Of a stretch of DNA of 34,469 bases, positions 24,947 to 33,486 are shown in pieces. The position numbers and the translations under genes were made by a program. Under the pieces are notes generated by a model. It did not search any database. It saw nothing but the letters and a program-made list of their open reading frames with translations, and was not told the origin of the DNA. The stretch's first letter is position 1, and every line of letters begins with the position of its first letter. This DNA comes from Ruminococcus flavefaciens (GTDB lineage Bacteria > Bacillota > Clostridia > Oscillospirales > Ruminococcaceae), in contig DBYI01000047.1 of assembly GCA_002310115.1 (NCBI GenBank), positions 2,727 to 37,195 on the forward strand, written 5' to 3'.

Positions 24947-25417
24947 TCATTCAATAGTTACTTTTTTCATGATCTGAGGCTCCTTGGGCTTGTCATTATA
25001 GTCTGTAGCACACTCTGCTATCTCATCAACTACTTCCATGCCCTCAACTACCTTACCGAATGCTGCATAGTTTCCATCTAGGTGAGGAGCGTCCTCATGC
25101 ATGATAAAGAATTGTGAGCCTGCGGAATCTGGCATCATTGAACGAGCCATTGAGAGAACGCCTCTTGTATGCTTGAGGTCGTTCTTGACACCGTTTGCAG
25201 CAAATTCACCTTTGATGTGCCAGCCTGGACCGCCTGTGCCTGTACCGTTTGGACAACCTCCTTGTATCATAAAGCCAGGGATAACTCTGTGGAATGTGAG
25301 GCCGTTATAAAAACCTTGATTTACAAGCTTTTCAAAGTTCTCACATGAGATAGGCGCGATATCTGGATAAAGCTCTATCTTTATCTTCTTTCCATTTTCC
25401 ATTTCAATAATAACCAT
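24947..25417 (-). CDS. Cyclophilin-type peptidyl-prolyl cis-trans isomerase
   Basis: Folding catalyst of 156 residues, cytoplasmic (no signal peptide). The cyclophilin core is plain: FHRVIPGFMIQGG with the catalytic Arg, then GPGWHIKGEF, LSMARSMMPDSAGSQFFI (Gln and Phe of the active site) and LDGNYAAFGKVVEGMEVVDEI. AGGAG precedes the ATG. It is the second gene of a minus-strand unit, 18 bases behind the Thr-rich anchored protein. Confidence 0.95.
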   Translation of the reverse strand: MVIIEMENGKKIKIELYPDIAPISCENFEKLVNQGFYNGLTFHRVIPGFMIQGGCPNGTGTGGPGWHIKGEFAANGVKNDLKHTRGVLSMARSMMPDSAGSQFFIMHEDAPHLDGNYAAFGKVVEGMEVVDEIAECATDYNDKPKEPQIMKKVTIE

Positions 25418-25435
25418 GATGATTTCTCCTTTATA

Positions 25436-25945
25436 TTAATAGTCTATATATGGTATTTCAATTGTTTTATCAGGGTCAAATGATGGAGGTTCACTCTCGC
25501 GTCTCTCCTGTTCGGCTGCATCTCTTGAAGCCTGTTCAGCTTGATACTGCTCATAGAAATCAAGAGTAGTAGGATTATCCTCTCCATCAGTGGTTGTAAC
25601 AGGTATCATCTGTGAAATTTCACCATTTGCATCGGTAACTATCATATACATTTGTCCTGATTCGGTAGGAGCAGTTGTCTCTATTATCATACCGAATTCG
25701 TCTGTGAGTATCTCATTAAAGAAATTGGTAGTTTCCTCAGTTTCAGAATCATTAGCAGTATTTGTGGGCTTATAATTGGGCGGAGTAAGATCCGCAGTAT
25801 TGAAAGGCACAGTAGGATCAGTTATAAGGTGTGGATGCTTTTTATTGGCTTTCACGGCGTCCTCAGCACAGGACTTACCTGCAATTATAATGAACGCTGC
25901 GGCTATGATCGCGATACAAAGCGCTATTAATGATCTTGTCTGCAT
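25436..25945 (-). CDS. Membrane-anchored Thr/Pro/acid-rich extracellular protein, unknown function
   Basis: 169 residues: a single N-terminal hydrophobic helix (about 5-23) followed by a low-complexity outside part rich in Thr, Glu, Asp and Pro, with an Ala/Glu/Gln-rich helical stretch near 134-150. Cys26 follows the helix, but the preceding residues (AGKSC) are not a good lipobox, so a lipoprotein is unlikely. No family is recognised. It is co-transcribed ahead of the cyclophilin gene from a strong promoter; whether the two are functionally linked cannot be said, because the cyclophilin appears cytoplasmic. Confidence 0.8.
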   Translation of the reverse strand: MQTRSLIALCIAIIAAAFIIIAGKSCAEDAVKANKKHPHLITDPTVPFNTADLTPPNYKPTNTANDSETEETTNFFNEILTDEFGMIIETTAPTESGQMYMIVTDANGEISQMIPVTTTDGEDNPTTLDFYEQYQAEQASRDAAEQERRESEPPSFDPDKTIEIPYIDY

Positions 25946-25977
25946 ACTGAACGCTCCTTAATGGTTGATATGATATA

Positions 25978-26006
25978 ATTATAAACCAATAATGGTATAT
26001 TGTCAA
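25978..26006 (-). promoter_or_regulatory. Sigma-A promoter of the anchored protein-cyclophilin operon
   Basis: Minus-strand TTGACA (26001-26006) and TATAAT (25978-25983) with a 17-base spacer. Confidence 0.88.
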
Positions 26007-26086
26007 GTGTACGAAAGTGTCATTAATTTGTGTTCTTTGTAATATTCGGCATAGATCGGGAATATGATATATAGGGAGGAGATAGT

Positions 26087-26779
26087 ATGAAAAACGATAA
26101 GTTAGATACAGAAAAGTATAAACAGGAGCTTATGAAATTCTACAGCAAGATGTCTTCACATGATGAGGTGCTGCCAAAAACGAAGAATGATAAAACGGAG
26201 GAACTACCCGATGACACTGTATATGCTGACTTTGCAGAGAGTGACAGCAACGGCGAATTAGAGGACTACAATAGCCGTTATCCTGATCCTGATCTGTCTG
26301 ATCTGGATACGGACTACAGCATGGAAAATATTTTGGACGACGAACCTCCTGAGTATATATCAAATAATATTCTTGGTAGCGAGATTGGGTATATACTTGT
26401 CAATGTACGGACGGGAGATGATTCATCGGCAATTGAGGGCGCTTTTGTAAAGGTTACGGCTGTAGTTGCAGGGAAACGCCTTGTTCTCGCCTCAGGCAAT
26501 ACAGATGAGAGTGGTATATCTCCGAAATTCTCGTTACCAGTGCCGGATCTTAAGCATTCGCAGACTCCTGACCCTGATGAAAGGCCTTACAATCTTTTCG
26601 ACGTAAGCGTTTACGCAGAGGGCTTTTTTCGTGCGAGAAGCGTTGATGTGCCTGTATTCTCAGGAATAACCTCAGTGCAGAACTTCAATCTTATTCCTGT
26701 TCCACTTATGATGAGCAGCGACGATGAAACTGTTACATACTATAATGCAGAGCCGGGCTTCGACGGCAGAAAGGAATGA
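26087..26779 (+). CDS. Unknown protein with a carboxypeptidase-regulatory-like Ig-fold domain
   Basis: 230 residues with no signal peptide. Residues 1-90 are highly polar and acidic, probably disordered. Residues about 100-204 look like a carboxypeptidase-regulatory-like (transthyretin-type) beta-sandwich: GYILVNVRTG, AIEGAFVKVTAV, then a turn with SGNTDESGISP, and YNLFDVSVYAEGFF. GGGAGGAG precedes the ATG. The next gene starts 4 bases after its stop, so the pair is coupled with the SpoIID/peptidoglycan-binding protein. I did not find a clear sigma-A promoter between it and the divergent unit. Function unknown; the fold suggests a binding or structural partner at an envelope surface. Confidence 0.8.
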   Translation: MKNDKLDTEKYKQELMKFYSKMSSHDEVLPKTKNDKTEELPDDTVYADFAESDSNGELEDYNSRYPDPDLSDLDTDYSMENILDDEPPEYISNNILGSEIGYILVNVRTGDDSSAIEGAFVKVTAVVAGKRLVLASGNTDESGISPKFSLPVPDLKHSQTPDPDERPYNLFDVSVYAEGFFRARSVDVPVFSGITSVQNFNLIPVPLMMSSDDETVTYYNAEPGFDGRKE

Positions 26780-26782
26780 AAT

Positions 26783-28174
26783 ATGTTAACAGGCACGCCA
26801 TTTATTCCGGAAACAATCACTGTACATTTAGGTTTCCCTGATTCCAATGCGCCAGATGTTGAGGTTGACTTCGCTTCCTATGTCAAGAATGTGGCTTCAA
26901 GCGAAATCTATCCAACATGGAACATCAGTGCTCTTCGCGCCAATATCTATGCAATAGTTTCATTTGCGTTAAATCGAATTTATACGGAATGGTATCGATC
27001 ACGTGGGTACGACTTTGACATAACGGCAACTACTCAGTTTGACCAGAAATTCATAAATGGCCGGGAGTACTTTGAAAATATAAGCTATCTCGTTGACGAC
27101 CTTTTCGATGATTATGTAAGGCGAAAAGGGAGCGTAGAGCCACTGTTTACCGCATTCTGTAACGGTACGACTACAACGTGTAGTGGCCTTTCTCAATGGG
27201 GAACACAGTATCTTGCGGAGAGAGGCTATAATTCGTTGGAGATATTGAAATATTATTATGGTGATGATATAGAGATTGTGCAGGATGCTCCCGTGCGTAC
27301 GGCTATGCCGTCATATCCTGGTAACGAACTGAGAAATGGCTCTTTTGGCAATGATGTGAAGTACTTACAGATATGGTTAAACCGTATATCCGGAAATTTC
27401 CCAGCAATTCCCAAAATACCTTCCGCAGATGGTATATTTGATACTCCTACGGAGAATGCTGTGAGAAAGTTTCAGCAGGTTTTTGGACTTGAGCAGACGG
27501 GAGTGGTGGATGCGGCTGCGTGGTATAGGATAACCTATATCTACACAAGCGTCAAGAAGCTGGCTGAGCTTGATTCCGAGGGGGTGCGCTTCGAGGAGAT
27601 AGCTCCGAGTTTCACAGAAGAACTGAGTATAGGAATGCAGTCCATAGAGGTGAGTATGCTGCAATACTATCTTGCGGTCATAGGAGCTTACTACGAAGCG
27701 GTAATACCTGTTGAAATAACTGGATATTTCGGTGAGCAGACCGAACGCTCACTCAAATCTTTTCAACGTGTTTTCGGACTTCCGCAGACTGGTGTCGTGG
27801 ATAGAGCAACGCGTAATGATCTTTACCGTGCATATCAAGGGATAGTTGAGAGCGTTCCGATGCAGTACACTTATGTTGCACTTTATCCTGGGACAGTTCT
27901 TAGAGAAGGGGCAACCGGTGAGTCCGTAAAGATAATACAGCAGTATCTCACCTACATAAACAGGAGTTATCCGGATATTCCCGCGGTCAGTGATACAGGC
28001 TATTTCGGACCTCTTACTAAGCAGTCCGTAGCTGCTTTTCAGCGTCAGTTCGGTATTGATCCTACTGGTATCGTCGGAGCTGTCACTTGGGACAAGATAG
28101 CAGGCGTATACTCGGATTTGCGGTACGGCTTCGACAAGCGGCCCTACCAGAATCCAGGCTATACTATCAAGTAA
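26783..28174 (+). CDS. SpoIID/LytB-like domain protein with three peptidoglycan-binding repeats
   Basis: 463 residues. Residues about 5-162 resemble the SpoIID/LytB (amidase-enhancer) domain: YVKNVASSEIYPTW (33-46) with Glu41 at the catalytic position of SpoIID transglycosylases, ALRANIYAIVSFALNR (50-65), and CSGLSQWGTQYLAERGY ... EILKYYYG (133-160). Three PG_binding_1 repeats follow (about 183-253, 285-352, 375-445), each with the AFQ/FQ...FGL...TG.V core. SpoIID is normally exported through an N-terminal membrane helix; none exists here. Translation is coupled to the preceding Ig-fold gene (AAGGAATGAAATATG). The domain match is by motif recognition; a cell-wall or spore-cortex role is inference. 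Confidence 0.82.
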   Translation: MLTGTPFIPETITVHLGFPDSNAPDVEVDFASYVKNVASSEIYPTWNISALRANIYAIVSFALNRIYTEWYRSRGYDFDITATTQFDQKFINGREYFENISYLVDDLFDDYVRRKGSVEPLFTAFCNGTTTTCSGLSQWGTQYLAERGYNSLEILKYYYGDDIEIVQDAPVRTAMPSYPGNELRNGSFGNDVKYLQIWLNRISGNFPAIPKIPSADGIFDTPTENAVRKFQQVFGLEQTGVVDAAAWYRITYIYTSVKKLAELDSEGVRFEEIAPSFTEELSIGMQSIEVSMLQYYLAVIGAYYEAVIPVEITGYFGEQTERSLKSFQRVFGLPQTGVVDRATRNDLYRAYQGIVESVPMQYTYVALYPGTVLREGATGESVKIIQQYLTYINRSYPDIPAVSDTGYFGPLTKQSVAAFQRQFGIDPTGIVGAVTWDKIAGVYSDLRYGFDKRPYQNPGYTIK

Positions 28175-28314
28175 ATAATTAGTAGTGAATTTGGTGTAAT
28201 ATAGAGTGTGACATTATACGCATATTGATTTATGTAAATAATATGTCGGATGCTTAGAAAGTGCTCATAAAGAGTTTAACTTTTATTTTATATCTATCGA
28301 ATGGAGTTGATCAT

Positions 28315-28821
28315 GTGCCATATACAGAGCAGCAGAAAAAGGATCATATAAGAGAGCTTCAAAGTTATCTCTACGGAATATCTTTGTTTGACAGACGAAT
28401 TCCGCAGGTCCTTCCAGATGGAGTGTATGACGTTCTCACTGTGCAGGCTGTGAAAAGCTTTCAGCGTGCATACGGACTTCCTGACACAGGTGAGACTGAT
28501 GCAGCCACATGGGACAGGATAGCCGCTGTTTATCGCGATTATCTTGAGGAAGCTCCTGCGGCATATCATGTTTTCCCGTCTAGAAACTTCAAGTTATGTC
28601 AAGGCGACAGTGGTGAGCTGGTCTATATTATACAGGCTATGATCATGAAAGCTGCCGCGTGGTACGATAATATGCCCAAAATCACTGTCAGCGGTGAATT
28701 CGATGAGACTTCATTAAAAGCTGTGGCTGAATTTCAGAGCTTCTGTGGACTTGCCGAGAGTGGTACGGTTGACTGCACAACCTGGAATATGCTTGTAAGG
28801 TTCCTCGAAGATAAGGCGTGA
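28315..28821 (+). CDS. Small protein of two peptidoglycan-binding repeats
   Basis: 168 residues from the GTG at 28315 (reads (M)PYTEQQKKDHI), chosen because GGAG lies 8 bases upstream; the in-frame GTG at 28261 has no ribosome site. It is made almost entirely of two PG_binding_1-like repeats: one with PDGVYDVLTVQAVKSFQRAYGL..TGETD and one with SGEFDETSLKAVAEFQSFCGL..SGTVD. There is no signal peptide or catalytic domain. It lies 140 bases after the SpoIID-like gene on the same strand, with no terminator between, and its repeats resemble those of that gene, suggesting duplication and a shared function. Confidence 0.8.
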   Translation: MPYTEQQKKDHIRELQSYLYGISLFDRRIPQVLPDGVYDVLTVQAVKSFQRAYGLPDTGETDAATWDRIAAVYRDYLEEAPAAYHVFPSRNFKLCQGDSGELVYIIQAMIMKAAAWYDNMPKITVSGEFDETSLKAVAEFQSFCGLAESGTVDCTTWNMLVRFLEDKA

Positions 28822-29071
28822 GGTTTAGTTGTAAGACATTATTATCGTTGCAGTGGTTTATCTTATGAAAAAATGCAGCAGGAGCTATGAGCATTGCAGG
28901 TCTTAGTGGGGGCAACAGTAACCAAGGCAATTTCTACACAGGTTGATAACTCAATATTTGCGATTGTGGCAGTCTATGGAGTGTGTTATGGTAACTTAAA
29001 TTTCGAGATACATATTTAGAACTGGAATTACTCTTGATATACTGTCTAGGATTATGATAAACGCACATAAG
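28822..29071 (+). other. Intergenic stretch, possible short ORFs only
   Basis: Two overlapping short readings exist: a 19-codon ORF from the ATG at 28888 behind GGAG, and a 41-residue ORF from the TTG at 28894 to 29019 with a hydrophobic middle (VDNSIFAIVAVYGVCYG). Neither has supporting homology and the start codons are poor, so I do not call a gene. A terminator closes the region. Confidence 0.3.
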
Positions 29072-29101
29072 CTTCCCTCATCACGAGGGGAGTTTTATTT
29101 T
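29072..29101 (+). terminator. Rho-independent terminator before gltX
   Basis: Stem CTTCCCTC / GAGGGGAG (one G-T pair), loop ATCAC, then TTTTATTTT. It probably ends the peptidoglycan-binding cluster transcript. Confidence 0.75.
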
Positions 29102-29178
29102 GTCTATTCTGTGGTCCGAAGGTCAAGAAATATTATTTTTATGATTTTGGTTTGGAAGCTGTTCATGCAGGCTAATAT

Positions 29179-29207
29179 TTGACTTTGCAATAAAAATGTG
29201 ATATAAT
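29179..29207 (+). promoter_or_regulatory. Sigma-A promoter of gltX
   Basis: TTGACT (29179-29184), 17-base spacer, extended -10 TGATATAAT (TATAAT at 29202-29207). The leader of about 48 nt includes a small hairpin CTGTC-AGCA-GACAG (29221-29234). No T-box was seen. Confidence 0.88.
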
Positions 29208-29261
29208 AAATTAAATGTGTCTGTCAGCAGACAGGCTGAAAACATACAAAGGATTGATAAT

Positions 29262-30902
29262 ATGGATTATAAAGCACTTGCAGACTACCTTTTCCCAGAT
29301 GTAAAGGAAACTCCCGAGGATATTGAGAAACGTTTCCCTGAAAGACAACTCCCCGCAGGAGCTAATGTTACACGTATTGGACCAAGTCCCACTGGTTTTG
29401 TACACCTCGGAAACCTTTATAACGCTATCATAGGTGAGCGTATAGCTCACCAGTCACAGGGAGTTTTCTACCTCAGAATAGAAGACACTGACAATAAGCG
29501 TGAGGTAGAGGGTGCTGTTGAGACTGTCATCAATGCTATGGACTATTTCGGGGTTCAATTTGACGAGGGCGCTACAGCAGAGGGGGACAACGGAAAATAT
29601 GGTCCTTACCGACAAAGGCAGCGAAAAGAGATATATCACGTCTTTGCGAAGCTTCTTACGGAAAGGGGACTTGCTTACCCATGCTTCATGACTGCTGAGG
29701 AGATAGAGGCAGTCCGCGAGCAGCAGACCTCAAATAAGGAAAATCCCGGAGTTTATGGTAAGTATGCAAAGTGTCGCGATCTTACTCTCGACGAGATAAA
29801 GTCAAATGTTGAGGCAGGCAAGGAGTGGGTGCTCCGTTTCAGAGGTCAGGAGACAGGAGAGAATATTTCAGTTGAGGATGCTATCCGTGGAAAGCTTGAA
29901 ATGCCAAGAAATAATATGGATTTCGTGCTCCTTAAGAGTGATGGCATTCCTACATATCATTTCGCTCACGTTATTGATGACCACTTTATGCGTTCAACAC
30001 ATGTTATACGCGGTGAGGAGTGGATATCTTCTCTGCCTATGCACGTTGAGCTCTTTAATACTCTTGGCTGGAAGCAGCCTGTATACTGCCATACTGCAAC
30101 TCTTATGAAGATTGACGAGGAATCAGGTGGTAAGAGAAAGCTTTCTAAAAGAAAGGATCCTGAGCTTGCTCTAGCTTACTATCAGCAGGAGGGGATCAGC
30201 AAGGATGCTGTATGGGAGTTCCTGCTTACACTTCTCAATTCTAACTATGAAGAGTGGCGTATAGCCAACCCCGAATCTGACTACCACGACTTCCCCTATA
30301 CTCTCGAGAAGATGTCTGTTTCGGGAGCTCTCGTAGATCTGGACAAGATGAGGGATATCTCCAAGAACGTTATTTGCCGCATGAGTGCGGAGCAGGTACG
30401 CGACGGCTGGCTGGAATGGTGTAATGAGTACAACAAGGACTTTGCTGCCCTTATAAACAATTATCCCGAAAGGACTCTTGGAGCTCTGAATATAGGCAGA
30501 GGTGGTACAAAGCCAAGACGTGATATTGAGACTTGGAAGCAGGCTTGTGACTTCATGAGTTTCTACTATGACGAAACCTTTAGTGTAACGGACGATATGC
30601 CCGAGGAGTGCGACGAAGCTACCGTTAAGGATTTCTTTGGAAGATATCTTTCAACTTATGATCACAGTGACGATTCGGCTGTATGGTTTGACAAAGTTAA
30701 GGCTATAACTGAGGAAATGGGTTTTGCAGTAAAGCCCAAGGACTACAAGAAAAATCCTGAGCAGTTCAAAGGAAGCATAGTCCATATTACAAATATGCTT
30801 AGAATAGCCCTCACGGGGCACGCAAACGCTCCTGATATATGGGAAGTAAGTCATGTTCTCGGTGAGGAGATAACACGCAAAAGACTGGAAAAATTTGCGT
30901 GA
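29262..30902 (+). CDS. gltX: Glutamyl-tRNA synthetase
   Basis: Class I aminoacyl-tRNA synthetase charging tRNA-Glu, 546 residues from the ATG at 29262. I choose that start because AAAGGA lies about 8 bases upstream; the earlier in-frame start at 29217 sits almost on the transcript start. It has the class I HIGH-type motif in GPSPTGFVHLGNL (HLGN near 48-51), the YLRIEDTD motif, the anticipated ATP/tRNA region FRGQETG...DAIRGK, and the KMSKS-type KRKLSKRKDPE (KLSKR near 293-297). It is somewhat longer than the usual 480-500 residues, with the extra length in the anticodon-binding half. Whether it is discriminating or also charges tRNA-Gln cannot be told from sequence. Confidence 0.95.
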   Translation: MDYKALADYLFPDVKETPEDIEKRFPERQLPAGANVTRIGPSPTGFVHLGNLYNAIIGERIAHQSQGVFYLRIEDTDNKREVEGAVETVINAMDYFGVQFDEGATAEGDNGKYGPYRQRQRKEIYHVFAKLLTERGLAYPCFMTAEEIEAVREQQTSNKENPGVYGKYAKCRDLTLDEIKSNVEAGKEWVLRFRGQETGENISVEDAIRGKLEMPRNNMDFVLLKSDGIPTYHFAHVIDDHFMRSTHVIRGEEWISSLPMHVELFNTLGWKQPVYCHTATLMKIDEESGGKRKLSKRKDPELALAYYQQEGISKDAVWEFLLTLLNSNYEEWRIANPESDYHDFPYTLEKMSVSGALVDLDKMRDISKNVICRMSAEQVRDGWLEWCNEYNKDFAALINNYPERTLGALNIGRGGTKPRRDIETWKQACDFMSFYYDETFSVTDDMPEECDEATVKDFFGRYLSTYDHSDDSAVWFDKVKAITEEMGFAVKPKDYKKNPEQFKGSIVHITNMLRIALTGHANAPDIWEVSHVLGEEITRKRLEKFA

Positions 30903-30954
30903 TCAGCAAGCAGTTTAATGCTTATTAAGCATCTGCGACTATCGAAAATAATTT

Positions 30955-30985
30955 GTAGGGGACGGCGTCCTCGATGTCCCACCCG
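30955..30985. repeat. Short GC-rich inverted repeat, possible repetitive intergenic element
   Basis: GTAGGGGACGGCGTCCTCGATGTCCC-type island: GGGAC pairs with GTCCC around an inner GAC/GTC, in otherwise AT-rich DNA between gltX and metG. Its composition and look recall dispersed repeats often seen in clostridial intergenic DNA. With one copy in view this is unproven. Confidence 0.3.
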
Positions 30986-31015
30986 AAATATTAATGAATA
31001 AAGAGGAAAAATATA

Positions 31016-33025
31016 ATGTCAGACAATAAAGAAAAAAAGAATTTTGAGATACCACGTCCTGTTTTTCCGAAAAGATGTATAGTAACAGGTGGTATGCCAT
31101 ATGGTAATAAGGAACTCCACTTCGGTCATGTCGGCGGAATGTTCGTGTTCGCAGACACATTTGCTAGATTCATGCGTGACAGGATTGGAAAGGACAATGT
31201 TATTTTTGTAGGCGGTACTGATTGCTACGGTTCGCCTATTGCAGAAGGATGGCGGGTAAAGGTCAAGAATGGTGAATTTAGCGGGTCTCTCGAGGACTTT
31301 GTACAGAAAAATCATGATAAGCAGCAGGAAACACTTGATGCTTATGGCATTTCGCCTAATCTCTTTGCAGCATCGGGGCTTGGTCGATCCAAAGAAATAC
31401 ATGCCTCTGTTACAGATCGTTTTATAAGTTCTCTTCATAAAAAGGGACAGTTGGATCAGATAACGACCATGCAGTTTTTTGATGAGAAAGCAGGAGTTTT
31501 CCTTAATGGCAGACAGGTAATCGGTAAATGTCCTGTAGATGGCTGTACTTCTGAAAAAGGCTACGCTGACGAGTGTGATATGGGACATCAGTATATGCCC
31601 GAGAATCTCATTAATCCTGTCAGCACTCTTACAGGTGAAACTCCTACCATGAAGCCTGTTACAAATTGGTATTTCCGCCTTCGTGACTATGAGCAGCTCA
31701 TGAAAGAGTGGGTTGAGGAGCTAAAAAAACGCAAAGATATCCGTCCTGTTGTATGGAAAACTATTGATGAGTTCCTTAAAAATCCTGTTATATACATAAA
31801 GCGTGAGTTCGAGGCAAAGTATATTGAGTTAAAGACTTCAATGCCTGAGCATAATTATATAGAAGAACCCAAAAAGCCTTCATTTACAATAGAGTTCAAT
31901 AAACTGTCCGATTGTGACGAAGCCTGCCGTATACTTACCGAAAACGGTATACGTTACAGAACCGGAAAAACTCTCGTACCTTTCCGCCTTACTGGAAATA
32001 TCGAGTGGGGTGTTCCAGCGCCTGTTATGGAGGGCGTTGATGGCCTGACAGTCTGGGTATGGCCTGAGTCTCTCTGGGCTCCTATCTCTTTTACTGAGAC
32101 TTATCTTGAGTCAATAGGTCACGACAAGGAAGAGTGGAAGGACTACTGGTGCAGCAAGGATTCCACAGTATATCAGTTCATTGGTCAGGACAACATCTAT
32201 TTCTATGGTATTGCCGAGCCTGCAATGTGGATGGCTCAGCAAGCAAGCGATACAAAGACAGCTTCACCTGCAGACGGTGAGTTGCAACTTCCTGTTATCG
32301 TGGCTAACCATCATATTTTATTCCTTGATAAGAAGGCTTCTAGCTCGGGGGCAGTAAAGCCTCCTATGGCTGATGATCTGCTTAAACACTATACTCCCGA
32401 ACAGCTTCGTATGCACTGGCTTGGTCTCGGTTTGGGACAGCGTTCCGTTAGCTTTATGCCTAAGCCATATAATCCTGATGCGAAGCCGGAGGACGCTGAT
32501 CCTGTTGTAAAAGACGGTTTGCTTCTTTCAAACGTTTATAATCGTATGATAAGGACTGCTTTCTATACAACTCAGAAGGAGCTCGACGGCGTTATGCCTA
32601 ATAATGCTCCAGAGGAGAAGTTCTTTGAGGAGGCAAAAAAGGCTGTTTTCGAGTACGAGAGACATATGTCAAAGTTCGCTTTCCATCAATGCACCTATGT
32701 TCTTGACAGCTATATCCGCAATGGAAGCAAGTATATGGCAAAGGCTCTTAAAGGTGAATATCCTGATAAGGAAGAACTCAAACAGGCTCTTGCAAACCTG
32801 TTCTACATGATAAGAATTACAGGTGTTTTACTTCACCCTATGGCACCGTTTGGTACAGAGAAACTTCGTGAGTACCTCGATGTTGACGAACGTATTTGGT
32901 CGTGGGATACTATTCTGGAGCCGCTAACATATTTCACAGGAAAAGATCATAAGCTGAAATTCCTGCCTCCAAGAACAGACTTCTTTACTCGCCACGAGAG
33001 CCAGTTTGCTGATGTAGGGGAGTAA
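31016..33025 (+). CDS. metG: Methionyl-tRNA synthetase-like class I synthetase, divergent
   Basis: Predicted to charge tRNA-Met, 669 residues. It has VTGGMPYGNKELHFGHVGG with the HIGH-type HFGH (35-38) and FVGGTDCYGSP. An E. coli MetG-type zinc knuckle region (Cys172, Cys177, Cys187, His191) is followed by YMPENLINPVS. WGVPAP lies at 331-336, with VWVWPESLWAPIS and FIGQDNIYFYGI after it. The KMSKS motif is altered to KASSS (440-444, in DKKASSSG). A segment of about 45 residues (288-325) before GNIEWGVPAP looks like a small alpha/beta insert. The C-terminal tRNA-binding (EMAPII-like) domain is absent. AGAGGA precedes the ATG. No T-box leader is seen. A second, canonical MetRS elsewhere would not be surprising. 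Confidence 0.85.
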   Translation: MSDNKEKKNFEIPRPVFPKRCIVTGGMPYGNKELHFGHVGGMFVFADTFARFMRDRIGKDNVIFVGGTDCYGSPIAEGWRVKVKNGEFSGSLEDFVQKNHDKQQETLDAYGISPNLFAASGLGRSKEIHASVTDRFISSLHKKGQLDQITTMQFFDEKAGVFLNGRQVIGKCPVDGCTSEKGYADECDMGHQYMPENLINPVSTLTGETPTMKPVTNWYFRLRDYEQLMKEWVEELKKRKDIRPVVWKTIDEFLKNPVIYIKREFEAKYIELKTSMPEHNYIEEPKKPSFTIEFNKLSDCDEACRILTENGIRYRTGKTLVPFRLTGNIEWGVPAPVMEGVDGLTVWVWPESLWAPISFTETYLESIGHDKEEWKDYWCSKDSTVYQFIGQDNIYFYGIAEPAMWMAQQASDTKTASPADGELQLPVIVANHHILFLDKKASSSGAVKPPMADDLLKHYTPEQLRMHWLGLGLGQRSVSFMPKPYNPDAKPEDADPVVKDGLLLSNVYNRMIRTAFYTTQKELDGVMPNNAPEEKFFEEAKKAVFEYERHMSKFAFHQCTYVLDSYIRNGSKYMAKALKGEYPDKEELKQALANLFYMIRITGVLLHPMAPFGTEKLREYLDVDERIWSWDTILEPLTYFTGKDHKLKFLPPRTDFFTRHESQFADVGE

Positions 33026-33142
33026 TCCTTCGGGGCGGATATCATACGTCTGCAAGGAATATTTGAAAATAGATTTCAAAAGTGTTCGCAACACTAAAGA
33101 AGTTTGTCAATCGCCGGTGCTTATGAAAGAAAGCATGATAGT
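33026..33142. other. Intergenic stretch after metG
   Basis: No ORF or RNA-like structure and no clear terminator for metG is visible here; the 461-base gap up to cysK also holds the decayed reading described separately. Confidence 0.4.
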
Positions 33143-33429
33143 ATGAAGAAAGCGAATATCATCATTCCGGCGCTTATCGTCGTTGTTCTTCCAGTAATTT
33201 CGTATCTGTTTCTGCATGAACAGATAAGGACGGCGTTAAACGTATGTATACGGTTCTCACATATTAGAGACTTGTGAGGCATGCGCTTCTTGACGATACA
33301 AAGTGTGAAAAGATATCTGTTTTCAGGTTTACTGATAACTTCAATATATATGAGAAATTATGTAATATTGAAATGTCGGAGTAATTGGACGAAAACAAGG
33401 TCGTACACTATGAAATAGATGATGACTGA
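33143..33429 (+). pseudogene. Decayed small secreted/membrane protein gene (remnant)
   Basis: An ATG at 33143 opens a 44-residue reading that starts like a membrane or secretion leader (MKKANIIIPALIVVVLPVIS) and stops at 33277. From 33283 another frame reads protein-like, polar sequence (LLDDTKCEKISVFRFTDNF), reaches a stop, and goes on in the same frame as LDENKVVHYEIDDD to a second stop at 33429. One frameshift and one nonsense change would rejoin these into a protein of about 95 residues with an N-terminal membrane segment. I do not recognise the family, and the alternative is a chance reading. Confidence 0.35.
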
Positions 33430-33486
33430 CGATGCAGATTAACGTGATGCACATCAGTTTTCAACTCATAAAGGAGTTAATAACCA

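Noticed and set aside
28888..29019. Short hydrophobic ORFs that could be a small peptide or bacteriocin
   Set aside because: Start codons are poor (19-codon ATG reading or TTG), there are no maturation or immunity genes nearby, and no homology is recognised.
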